Positions 37,501-50,500 of a stretch of DNA of 64,000 nt are shown here, one piece after another; the first letter of the stretch is position 1, and each line of letters opens with the position of its first letter. The notes below the pieces were generated by a model, which searched no databases, was not told the DNA's origin, and was given only the letters and a program-made list of their open reading frames with translations. A program made the position numbers and the translations under genes. Location: positions 47,713,547 through 47,777,546 of the forward strand of contig CM051024.1 in the NCBI GenBank assembly GCA_027627225.1, read 5' to 3'. The stretch is from Congeria kusceri (taxonomy: Eukaryota > Mollusca > Bivalvia > Myida > Dreissenidae).

Positions 37501-40500
37501 TTTATTTAAGCGCGACTAGACGTTTTACATCCGCTGCATTTAGGTTAGCGCGACTAGATGTTTTACATCCGCTGCATTCAGGTAAGCGCGACTAGACGTT
37601 TTACATCCGCTGTATTCAGGTAAGCGCGACTAGATGTTTTACATCCGCTGCATTTAGGTAAGCGCGACTAGACGTTTTACATGCGCTGCAATTAGGTAAG
37701 CGCGACCAGACGTTTTACATCCGCTGCATTTAGGTAAGCGCGACTAGATGTTTTACATCCGCTGCATTCAGGTAAGCGCGACTAGACGTTTTACATCCGC
37801 TGCATTAGGTAAGCGCGACTAGACCTTTTACATGCGCTGTATTTAGGTAAGCGCGACTAGACGTTTTACATCCGCTGTATTTAGGTAAGCGCGACTAGAT
37901 GTTTTACATCCGCTGCATTTAGGTAAGAGCGACTAGACGTTTTATATGCGCTGCAATTAGGTAAGCGCGACCAGACGTTTTACATCCGCTGCATTTAGGT
38001 AAGCGCGACTAGACGTTTTACATCCGCTGCATTCAGGTAAGCGCGACTAGATGTTTTACATCCGCTGCATTAGGTAAGCGCGACTAGACGTTTTACATCC
38101 GCTGCATTTAGGTAAGCACGACTAGACGTTTTACATCCGCTGCATTTAGGTAAGCGCGACTAGATGTTTTACATGCGCTGCATTCTGGTAAGCGCGACTA
38201 GACGTTTTACATCCGCTGTATTCAGGTAAGCGCGACTAGATGTTTTACATCCGCTGTATTCAGGTAAGCGCGACTAGACGTTTTACATCCGCTGCATTTA
38301 GGTAAGCGCGACTAGACGTTTTACATCCGCTGTATTCAGGTAAGCGCGACTATATGTTTTACATCCGCTGCATTTAGGTAAGCGCGACTAGACGTTTTAC
38401 ATCCGCTGCATTTAGGTAAGCGCGACTAGATGTTTTACATCCGCTGTATTCAGGTAAGCGCGACTAGACGTTTTACATCCGCTGCATTTAGGTAAGCGCG
38501 ACTAGACGTTTTACATCCGCTGTATTCAGGTAAGCGCGACTAGATGTTTTACATCCGCTGCATTTAGGTAAGCGCGACTAGACGTTTTATATCCGCTGCA
38601 TTTATGTAAGCGCGACTAGACGTTTTACATCCGCTGCATTTAGGTACGCGCGACTAGATGTTTTACATCCGCTGTATTTAGGTAAGCGCGACTAGATGTT
38701 TTACATCCGCTGCATTTAGGTAAGCGCGACTGGACGTTTTACATCCGCAGCATTTAGGTAAGCGCGACTAGACGTTTTACATCCGCTGTATTCAGGTAAG
38801 CGCGACTAGATGTTTTACATCCGCTGTATTCAGGCAAGCGCGACTAGACATTTTACATGCGCTGTATTTAGGTAAGCGCGACTAGACGTTTTACATCCGC
38901 TGTATTTAGGTAAGCGCGACTAGATGTTTTACATCCGCTGCATTTAGGTAAGCGCGACTAGACGTTTTACATGCGCTGCATTTAGGTAAGCGCGACTAGA
39001 CGTTTTACATCCGCTGCATTTAGGTAAGCGCGACTAGATGTTTTACATCCGCTGCATTCAGGTAAGCGCGACTAGATGTTTTACATCCGCTGCATTAGGT
39101 AAGCGCGACTAGACCTTTTACATGCGCTGTATTTAGGTGAGCGCGACTAGACGTTTTACATCCGCTGTATTTAGGTAAGCGCGACTAGATGTTTTACATC
39201 CGCTGCATTTAGGTAAGCGCGACTAGACGTTTTACATGCGCTGCAATTAGGTAAGCGCGACCAGACGTTTTACATCCGCTGCATTTAGGTAAGCGCGACT
39301 AGATGTTTTACATCCGCTGCATTCAGGTAAGCGCGACTAGATGTTTTACATCCGCTGCATTAGGTAAGCGGGACTAGACGTTTTACATCCGCTGCATTTA
39401 GGTAAGCACGACTAGACGTTTTACATCCGCTGCATTTAGGTAAGCGCGACTAGATGTTTTACATGCGCTGCATTCAGGTAAGCGCGACTAGACGTTTTAC
39501 ATCCGCTGTATTCAGGTAAGCGCGACTAGATGTTTTACATCCGCTGTATTCAGGTAAGCGCGACTAGACGTTTTACATCCGCTACATTTAGGTGAGCGCG
39601 ACTAGACGTTTTACATCCGCTGTATTCAGGTAAGCGCGACTATATGTTTTACATCCGCTGCATTTAGGTAAGCGCGACTAGACGTTTTACATCCGCTGCA
39701 TTTAGGTAAGCGCGACTAGATGTTTTACATCCGCTGTATTCAGGTAAGCGCGACTAGACGTTTTACATCCGCTGCATTTAGGTAAGCGCGACTAGACGTT
39801 TTACATCCGCTGTATTCAGGTAAGCGCGACTAGATGTTTTACATCCGCTGTATTCAGGAAAGCGCGACTTGACGTTTTACATCCGCTGCATTTAGGTAAG
39901 CGCGACTAGATGTTTTACATGCGCTGTATTTAGGTAAGCGCGACCAGACGTTTTACATCCGCTGCATTTAGGTAAGCGCGACTAGACGTTTTACATCCGC
40001 TGTATTTAGGTAAGCGCGACTAGATGTTTTACATCCGCTGTATTTAGGTAAGCGCGACTAGACGTTTTACATCCGCTGTATTCAGGTAAGCTCGACCAGA
40101 CATTTTAAATGCGCTGTATTTAGGTAAGCGCGACTAGACGTTTTACATCCTCTGTATTTAGGTAAGCGCGACTAGATGTTTTACATCCGCTGCATTCAGG
40201 TAAGCGCGACTAGATGTTTTACATCCGCTGCATTAGGTAAGCGCGACTAGACGTTTTACATCCGCTGCATTTATGTAAGCGCGACTAGACGTTTTACATC
40301 CGCTGCATTTAGGTAAGCGCGACTAGATGTTTTACATCCGCTGCATTCAGGTAAGCGCGACTAGACGTTTTACATCCGCTGTATTCAGGTAAGCGCGACT
40401 AGATGTTGTACATCCGCTGTATTCAGGTAAGCGCGACTAGACCTTTTACATGCGCTGTATTTAGGTAAGCGCGACTAGACGTTTTACATCCGCTGTATTT

Positions 40501-41060
40501 AGGTAAGCGCGCCTAGATGTTTTACATCCGCTGCATTTAGGTAAGCGCGACTAGACGTTTTACATCCGCTTTATTTAGGTAAGCGCGACTAGATGTTTTA
40601 CATCCGCTGCATTTAGGTAAGCGCGACTAGACGTTTTACATGCGCTGCAATTAGGTAAGCGCGACCAGACGTTTTACATCCGCTGCATTTAGGTAAGCGC
40701 GAATATATGTTTTACATCCGCTGCATTCAGGTAAGCGCGACTAGATGTTTTACATCCGCTGCATTAGGTAAGCGCGACTAGACCTTTTACATGCGCTGTA
40801 TTTAGGTAAGCGCGACTAGACGTTTTACATCCGCTGTATTTAGGTAAATGCGACTAGATGTTTTACATCCGCTGCATTTAGGTAAGCGCGACTAGACGTT
40901 TTACATGCGCTGCAATTAGGTAAGCGCGACCAGACGTTTTACATCCGCTGCATTTAGGTAAGCGCGACTAGATGTTTTACATCCGCTGCATTCAGGTAAT
41001 CGCGACTAGATGTTTTACATCCGCTGCATTAGGTAAGCGCGACTAGACGTTTTACATCCG
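31090..41060 (+). repeat. 5-kb tandem segmental duplication with a three-unit deletion
   Basis: About 31090-36130 and 36130-41060 are adjacent copies. The offset is 5044 bp on the left (CGCTCCATTC at 31312 and 36356; CAGTTAAGCG near 31625 and 36669) and 4930 bp on the right (GCGGGACTAG at about 34439 and 39369; AGATGTTGTA at 35471 and 40401; GAATATATGT at 35771 and 40701). The 114-bp change is three whole units (including the CTTTATTTA and GCACTGCAATTA units near 33.97-34.06 kb) missing from the right copy near 39.0 kb. The junction is near 36130, where a GCATTAGG unit leads into GACCTTTTACATGCG in both places. Confidence 0.85.
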
Positions 41061-43940
41061 CTGCATTTAGGTAAGCACGACTAGACGTTTTACATCCGCT
41101 GCATTTAGGTAAGCGCGACTAGATGTTTTACATGCGCTGCATTCAGGTAAGCGCGACTAGACGTTTTACATCCGCTGTATTCAGGTAAGCGCGACTAGAT
41201 GTTTTACATCCGCTGTATTCAGGTAAGCGCGACTAGACGTTTTACATCCGCTGCATTTAGGTAAGCGCGACTAGACGTTTTACATCCGCTGTATTCAGGT
41301 AAGCGCGACTATATGTTTTACATCCGCTGCATTTAGGTAAGCGCGACTAGACGTTTTACATCCGCTGCATTTAGGTAAGCGCGACTAGATGTTTTACATC
41401 CGCTGTATTCAGGTAAGCGCGACTAGACGTTTTACATCCGCTGCATTTAGGTAAGCGCGACTAGACGTTTTACATCCGCTGTATTCAGGTAAGCGCGACT
41501 AGATGTTTTACATCCGCTGCATTTAGGTAAGAGCGACTAGACGTTTTATATCCGCTGCATTTAGGTAAGCGCGACTAGACGTTTTACATCCGCTGCATTT
41601 AGGTAAGCGCGACTAGATGTTTTACATCCGCTGTATTTAGGTAAGCGCGACTAGACCTTTTACATCCGCTGCATTTAGGTAAGCGCGACTGGACGTTTTA
41701 CATCCGCTGCATTTAGGTAAGCGCGACTAGACGTTTTACATCCGCTGCATTCAGGTAAGCGCGACCAGACGTTTTACATCCGCTGCATATAGGTAAGCGC
41801 GACCAGATGTTTTACATCCGCTGCATTTAGGTAAGCGCGACTAGATGTTTTACATCCGCTGTATTCAGGTAAGCGCGACTAGATGTTTTACATCCGCTGT
41901 ATTCAGGAAAGCGCGACTAGATGTTTTACATCCGCTGCATTTAGGTAAGCGCGACTAGGCGTTTTACATCCGCTGCATTTAGGTAAGCGCGACTAGACGT
42001 TTTACATCCGCTGTATTTAGGTAAGCGCGCCTAGATGTTTTACATCCGCTGTATTTAGGTAAGCGCGACTAGACCTTTTACATCCGCTGCATTTAGGTAA
42101 GCGCGACTGGACGTTTTACATCCGCTGCATTTAGGTAAGCGCGACTAGACGTTTTACATCCGCTGCATTCAGGTAAGCGCGACCAGACGTTTTACATCCG
42201 CTGTATATAGGTAAGCGCGACCAGATGTTTTACATCCGCTGTATTCAGGTAAGCGCGACTAGATGTTTTACATCCGCTGCATTCAGGTAAGCGCGACTAG
42301 ACGTTTTACATCCGCTGTATTCAGGTAAGCGCGACTAGATGTTGTACATCCGCTGTATTCAGGTAAGCGCGACTAGACCTTTTACATGCGCTGTATTTAG
42401 GTAAGCGCGACTAGACGTTTTACATCCGCTGTATTTAGGTAAGCGCGCCTAGATGTTTTACATCCGCTGCATTTAGGTAAGCGCGACTAGACGTTTTACA
42501 TCCGCTTTATTTAGGTAAGCGCGACTAGATGTTTTACATCCGCTGCATTTAGGTAAGCGCGACTAGACGTTTTACATGCGCTGCAATTAGGTAAGCGCGA
42601 CCAGACGTTTTACATCCGCTGCATTTAGGTAAGCGCGAATATATGTTTTACATCCGCTGCATTCAGGTAAGCGCGACTAGATGTTTTACATCCGCTGCAT
42701 TAGGTAAGCGCGACTAGACCTTTTACATGCGCTGTATTTAGGTAAGCGCGACTAGACGTTTTACATCCGCTGTATTTAGGTAAATGCGACTAGATGTTTT
42801 ACATCCGCTGCATTTAGGTAAGCGCGACTAGACGTTTTACATGCGCTGCAATTAGGTAAGCGCGACCAGACGTTTTACATCCGCTGCATTTAGGTAAGCG
42901 CGACTAGATGTTTTACATCCGCTGCATTCAGGTAATCGCGACTAGATGTTTTACATCCGCTGCATTAGGTAAGCGCGACTAGACGTTTTACATCCGCTGC
43001 ATTTAGGTAAGCACGACTAGACGTTTTACATCCGCTGCATTTAGGTAAGCGCGACTAGATGTTTTACATGCGCTGCATTCAGGTAAGCGCGACTAGACGT
43101 TTTACATCCGCTGTATTCAGGTAAGCGCGACTAGATGTTTTACATCCGCTGTATTCAGGTAAGCGCGACTAGACGTTTTACATCCGCTGCATTTAGGTAA
43201 GCGCGACTAGACGTTTTACATCCGCTGTATTCAGGTAAGCGCGACTATATGTTTTACATCCGCTGCATTTAGGTAAGCGCGACTAGACGTTTTACATCCG
43301 CTGCATTTAGGTAAGCGCGACTAGATGTTTTACATCCGCTGTATTCAGGTAAGCGCGACTAGACGTTTTACATCCGCTGCATTTAGGTAAGCGCGACTAG
43401 ACGTTTTACATCCGCTGTATTCAGGTAAGCGCGACTAGATGTTTTACATCCGCTGCATTTAGGTAAGAGCGACTAGACGTTTTATATCCGCTGCATTTAG
43501 GTAAGCGCGACTAGACGTTTTACATCCGCTGCATTTAGGTAAGCGCGACTAGATGTTTTACATCCGCTGTATTTAGGTAAGCGCGACTAGACCTTTTACA
43601 TCCGCTGCATTTAGGTAAGCGCGACTGGACGTTTTACATCCGCTGCATTTAGGTAAGCGCGACTAGACGTTTTACATCCGCTGCATTCAGGTAAGCGCGA
43701 CCAGACGTTTTACATCCGCTGTATATAGGTAAGCGCGACCAGATGTTTTACATCCGCTGCATTTAGGTAAGCGCGACTAGATGTTTTACATCCGCTGTAT
43801 TCAGGTAAGCGCGACTAGATGTTTTACATCCGCTGTATTCAGGAAAGCGCGACTAGATGTTTTACATCCGCTGCATTTAGGTAAGCGCGACTAGGCGTTT
43901 TACATCCGCTGCATTTAGGTAAGCGCGACTAGACGTTTTA
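40320..43940 (+). repeat. 1936-bp duplication overlapping the end of the 5-kb pair
   Basis: About 40320-42010 recurs at about 42260-43940, offset 1936 bp (51 units less two bases): AGATGTTGTA at 40401 and 42337, GAATATATGT at 40701 and 42637, GGTAAATGCGAC, GGTAATCGCG, GGTAAGAGCGAC, and the ATATAGG unit at 41786 and 43722 (GCATATAGG against GTATATAGG). The same marks also occur at about 35.4-36.1 kb, so that stretch is present three times. Confidence 0.8.
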
Positions 43941-44509
43941 CATCCGCTGTATTCAGGAAAGCGCGACTTGACGTTTTACATCCGCTGCATTTAGGTAAGC
44001 GCGACTAGATGTTTTACATGCGCTGTATTTAGGTAAGCGCGACCAGACGTTTTACATCCGCTGCATTTAGGTAAGCGCGACTAGACGTTTTACATCCGCT
44101 GTATTCAGGTAAGCGCGACTAGATGTTTTACATCCGCTGCATTTAGGTTAGCGCGACTAGACGTTTTACATTCGCTGTATTTAGGTAAGCGCGACTAGAC
44201 GTTTTACATCCGCTGTATTCAGGTAAGCGCGACCAGACGTTTTACATGCGCTGTATTTAGGTAAGCGCGACTAGACGTTTTACATCCGCTGTATTTAGGT
44301 AAGCGCGACTAGATGTTTTACATCCGCTGTATTTAGGTAAGCGCGACTAGACGTTTTACATCCGCTGTATTCAGGTAAGCTCGACCAGACATTTTAAATG
44401 CGCTGTATTTAGGTAAGCGCGACTAGACGTTTTACATCCTCTGTATTTAGGTAAGCGCGACTAGATGTTTTACATCCGCTGTATTCAGGTAAGCGCGACT
44501 AGATGTTTT

Positions 44510-47500
44510 ACATCCGCTGTATTCAGGTAAGCGCGACTAGACGTTTTACATCCGCTGCATTTAGGTAAGCGCGACTAGACGTTTTACATCCGCTGTATTC
44601 AGGTAAGCGCGACTAGATGTTTTACATCCGCTGCATTTAGGTAAGCGCGACTAGACGTTTTACATCCGCTGTATTTAGGTAAGCGCGACAAGATGTTTTA
44701 CATGCGCTGTATTTAGGTAAGCGCGACTAGATGTTTTACATGCGCTGTATTTAGGTAAGCGCGACTAGATGTTTTACATGCGCTGTATTTAGGTAAGCGC
44801 GACTAGATGTTTTACATCCGCTGCATTTAGGTAAGCGCGACTAGACGTTTTACATCCGCTGCATTTAGGTAAGCGCGACTAGATGTTTTACATCCGCTGT
44901 ATTCAGGTAAGCGCGACTAGACGTTTTACATCCGCTGCATTTAGGTAAGCGCAACTAGACGTTTTACATCCGCTGTATTCAGGTAAGCGCGACTAGATGT
45001 TTTACATCCGCTGCATTTAGGTAAGCGCGACTAGACGTTTTACATCCGCTGCATTTAGGTAAGATCGACTAGACGTTTTACATCCGCTGCATTTAGGTAA
45101 GCGCGACTAGATGTTTTACATCCGCTGTATTTAGGTAAGCGCGACTAGACGTTTTACATCCGCTGCATTTAGGTAAGTGCGACTAGACGTTTTACATCCG
45201 CTGCATTTAGGTAAGCGCGACTAGACGTTTTACATCCGCTGCATTTAGGTAAGCGCGACCAGACGTTTTACATCCGCTGTATTTAGGTAAGCGCGACCAG
45301 ATGTTTTACATCCGCTGCATTTAGGTAAGCGCGACTAGATGTTTTACATCCGCTGTATTCAGGTAAGCGCGACTAGATGTTTTACATCCGCTGTATTCAG
45401 GTAAGCGCGACTAGATGTTTTACATCCGCTGCATTTAGGTAAGCGCGACTAGGCGTTTTACATCCGCTGCATTTACGTAAGCGCGACTAGATGTTTTACA
45501 TGCGCTGTATTTAGGTAAGCGCGAACAGACGTTTTACATCCGCTGCATTTAGGTAAGCGCGACTAGACGTTTTACATCCGCTGCATTTAGGTAAGCGCGA
45601 CTAGACGTTTTACATCCGCTGTATTCAGGTAAGCGCGACTAGATGTTTTACATCCGCTGCATTTAGGTAAGCGCGACTAGATGTTTTACATCCGCTGTAT
45701 TTAGGTAAGCGCGACTAGACGTTTTACATCCGCTGTATTCAGGTAAGCGCGACCAGACGTTTGACATGCGCTGTATTTAGGTAAGCGCGACTAGACGTTT
45801 TACATCCGCTGTATTTAGGTAAGCGCGACTAGATGTTTTACATCCGCTGCATTCAGGTAAGCGCGACTAGATGTTTTACATCCGCTGCATTAGGTAAGCG
45901 CGACCAGACGTTTTATATCCGCTGCATTTAGGTAAGCACGACTAGACGTTTTACATCCGCTGCATTTAGGTAAGCGCGACTAGATGTTTTACATGCGCTG
46001 CATTCAGGTAAGCGCGACTAGACGTTTTACATCCGCTGTATTCAGGTAAGCGCGACTAGATGTTTTACATCCGCTGTATTCAGGTAAGCGCGACTAGACG
46101 TTTTACATCCGCTGCATTTAGGTAAGCGCGACTAGACGTTTTACATCCGCTGTATTCAGTTAAGCGCGACTATATGTTTTACATCCGCTGCATTTAGGTA
46201 AGCGCGACTAGACGTTTTACATCCGCTGCATTTAGGTAAGCGCGACTAGATGTTTTACATCCGCTGTATTCAGGTAAGCGCGACTAGACGTTTTACATCC
46301 GCTGCATTTAGGTAAGCGCGACTAGACGTTTTACATCCGCTGTATTCAGGTAAGCGCGACTAGATGTTTTACATCCGCTGTATTCAGGAAAGCGCGACTT
46401 GACGTTTTACATCCGCTGCATTTAGGTAAGCGCGACTAGATGTTTTACATGCGCTGTATTTAGGTAAGCGCGACCAGACGTTTTACATCCGCTGCATTTA
46501 GGTAAGCGCGACTAGATGTTTTACATCCGCTGTATTCAGGTAAGCGCGACTAGACGTTTTACATCCGCTGCATTTAGGTAAGCGCGACTAGACGTTTTAC
46601 ATCCGCTGTATTCAGGTAAGCGCGACTAGATGTTTTACATCCGCTGTATTCAGGAAAGCGCGACTTGATGTTTTACATCCGCTGCATTTAGGTTGGCCCG
46701 ACTAGACGTTTTACATCCGCTGTATTTAGGTAAGCGCGACTAGACGTTTTACATCCGCTGTATTCAGGTAAGCGCGACCAGACGTTTTACATGCGCTGTA
46801 TTTAGGTAAGTGCGACTAGACGTTTTACATCCGCTGTATTTAGGTAAGCGCGACTAGATGTTTTACATCCGCTGTATTTAGGTAAGCGCGACTAGACGTT
46901 TTACATCCGCTGTATTCAGGTAAGCTCGACCAGACATTTTAAATGCGCTGTATTTATGTAAGCGCGACTAGACGTTTTACATCCTCTGTATTTCGGTAAG
47001 CGCGACTAGATGTTTTACATCCGCTGCATTCAGGTAAGCGCGACTAGATGTTTTACATCCGCTGCATTAGGTAAGCGCGACTAGACGTTTTACATCCGCT
47101 GCATTTATGTAAGCGCGACTAGACGTTTTACATCCGCTGCATTTAGGTAAGCGCGACTAGATGTTTTACATCCGCTGCATTCAGGTAAGCGCGACTAGAC
47201 GTTTTACATCCGCTGTATTCAGGTAAGCGCGACTAGATGTTTTACATCCGCTGTATTCAGGTAAGCGCGACTAGACCTTTTACATGCGCTGTATTTAGGT
47301 AAGCGCGACTAGACGTTTTACATCCGCTGTATTTAGGTAAGCGCGACTAGATGTTTTACATCCGCTGCATTTAGGTAAGCGCGACTAGACGTTTTACATG
47401 CGCTGCATTTAGGTAAGCGCGACTAGACGTTTCACATCCGCTTTATTTAGGTAAGCGCGACTAGATGTTTTACATCCGCAGCATTTAGGTAAGCGCGACT

Positions 47501-50500
47501 AGACGTTTTACATGCGCTGCAATTAGGTAAGCGCGACCAGACGTTTTACATCCGCTGCATTTAGGTAAGCGCGACCAGATGTTTTACATCCGCTGCATTC
47601 AGGTAAGCGCGACTAGATATTTTACATCCGCTGCATTAGGTAAGCGCGACTAGACCTTTTACATGCGCTGCATTTAGGTAAGCGCGACTAGACGTTTTAC
47701 ATCCGCTGTATTTAGGTAAGCGCGACTAGATGTTTTACATCCGCTGCATTTAGGTAAGCGCGACTAGACGTTTTACATGCGCTGCAATTAGGTAAGCGCG
47801 ACCAGACGTTTTACATCCGCTGCATTTAGGTAAGCGCGACTAGATGTTTTACATCCGCTGCATTTAGGTAAGCGCGACTAGATGTTTTACATCCGCTGCA
47901 TTAGGTAAGCGCGACTAGACGTTTTACATCCGCTGCATTTAGGTAAGCACGACTAGACGTTTTACATCCGCTGCATTTAGGTAAGCGCGACTAGATGTTT
48001 TACATGCGCTACATTCAGGTAAGCGCGACTAGACGTTTTACATCCGCTGTATTCAGGTAAGCGCGACTAGATGTTTTACATCCGCTGTATTCAGGTAAGC
48101 GCGACTAGACGTTTTACATCCGCTGCATTTAGGTAAGCGCGACTAGACGTTTTACATCCGCTGTATTCAGGTAAGCGCGACTATATGTTATACATCCGCT
48201 GCATTTAGGTAAGCGCGACAAGACGTTTTACATCCGCTGCATTTAGGTAAGCGCGACTAGACGTTTTACATCCGCTGTATTCAGGTAAGCTCGACCAGAC
48301 ATTTTAAATGCGCTGTATTTAGGTAAGCGCGACTAGACGTTTTACATCCTCTGTATCTAGGTAAGCGCGACTAGATGTTTTACATCCGCTGCATTCAGGT
48401 AAGCGCGACTAGATGTTTTACATCCGCTGCATTAGATAAGCGCGACTAGACGTTTTACATGCGCTGCATTTATGTAAGCGCGACTAGACGTTTTACATCC
48501 GCTGCATTTAGGTAAGCGCGACTAGATGTTTTACATCCGCTGCATTCAGGTAAGCGCGACTAGACGTTTTACATCCGCTGTATTCAGGTAAGCGCGACTA
48601 GATGTTTTACATCCGCTGTATTTAGGAAAGCGCGACTTGACGTTTTACATCCGCTGCATTTAGGTAAGCGCGACTAGATGTTTTACATGCGCTGTATTTA
48701 GGTAAGCGCGACCAGACGTTTTACATCCGCTGCATTTAGGTAAGCGCGACTAGACGTTTTACATCCGCTGTATTCAGGTAAGCGCGACTAGATGTTTTAC
48801 ATCCGCTGCATTTAGGTTAGCGCGACTAGACGTTTTACATCCGCTGTATTTAGGTAAGCGCGACTAGACGTTTTACATCCGCTGTATTCAGGTAAGCGCG
48901 ACCAGACGTTTTACATGCGCTGTATTTAGGTAAGTGCGACTAGACGTTTTACATCCGCTGTATTTAGGTAAGCGCGACTAGATGTTTTACATCCGCTGTA
49001 TTTAGGTAAGCGCGACTAGACGTTTTACATCCGCTGTATTCAGGTAAGCTCGACCAGACATTTTAAATGCGCTGTATTTAGGTAAGCGCGACTAGATGTT
49101 TTACATCCGCTGCATTCAGGTAAGCGCGACTAGATGTTTTACATCCGCTGCATTAGGTAAGCGCGACTAGACGTTTTACATCCGCTGCATTTATGTAAGC
49201 GCGACTAGACGTTTTACATCCGCTGCATTTAGGTAAGCGCGACTAGATGTTTTACATCCGCTGCATTCAGGTAAGCGCGACTAGACGTTTTACATCCGCT
49301 GTATTCAGGTAAGCGCGACTAGATGTTTTACATCCGCTGTATTCAGGTAAGCGCGACTAGACCTTTTACATGCGCTGTATTTAGGTAAGCGCGACTAGAC
49401 GTTTTACATCCGCTGTATTTAGGTAAGCGCGACTAGATGTTTTACATCCGCTGCATTTAGGTAAGCGCGACTAGACGTTTTACATGCGCTGCATTTAGGT
49501 AAGCGCGACTAGACGTTTCACATCCGCTTTATTTAGGTAAGCGCGACTAGATGTTTTACATCCGCTGCATTTAGGTAAGCGCGACTAGACGTTTTACATG
49601 CGCTGCAATTAGGTAAGCGCGACCAGACGTTTTACATCCGCTGCATTTAGGTAAGCGCGACTAGATGTTTTACATCCGCTGCATTCAGGTAAGCGCGACT
49701 AGATGTTTTACATCCGCTGCATTAGGTAAGCGCGACTAGACCTTTTACATGCGCTGTATTTAGGTAAGCGCGACTAGACGTTTTACATCCGCTGTATTTA
49801 GGTAAGCGCGACTAGATGTTTTACATCCGCTGCATTTAGGTAAGCGCGACTAGACGTTTTACATGCGCTGCAATTAGGTAAGCGCGACCAGACGTTTTAC
49901 ATCCGCTGCATTTAGGTAAGCGCGACTAGATGTTTTACATCCGCTGCATTCAGTTAAGCGCGACTAGATGTTTTACATCCGCTGCATTAGGTAAGCGCGA
50001 CTAGACGTTTTACATCCGCTGCATTTAGGTAAGCACGACTAGACGTTTTACATCCGCTGCATTTAGGTAAGCGCGACTAGATGTTTTACATGCGCTACAT
50101 TCAGGTAAGCGCGACTAGACGTTTTACATCCGCTGTATTCAGGTAAGCGCGACTAGATGTTTTACATCCGCTGTATTCAGGTAAGCGCGACTAGACGTTT
50201 TACATCCGCTGCATTTAGGTAAGCGCGACTAGACGTTTTACATCCGCTGTATTCAGGTAAGCGCGACTATATGTTATACATCCGCTGCATTTAGGTAAGC
50301 GCGACTAGACGTTTTACATCCGCTGCATTTAGGTAAGCGCGACTAGACGTTTTACATCCGCTGTATTCAGGTAAGCTCGACCAGACATTTTAAATGCGCT
50401 GTATTTAGGTAAGCGCGACTAGACGTTTTACATCCTCTGTATTTAGGTAAGCGCGTCTAGATGTTTTACATCCGCTGCATTCAGGTAAGCGCGACTAGAT

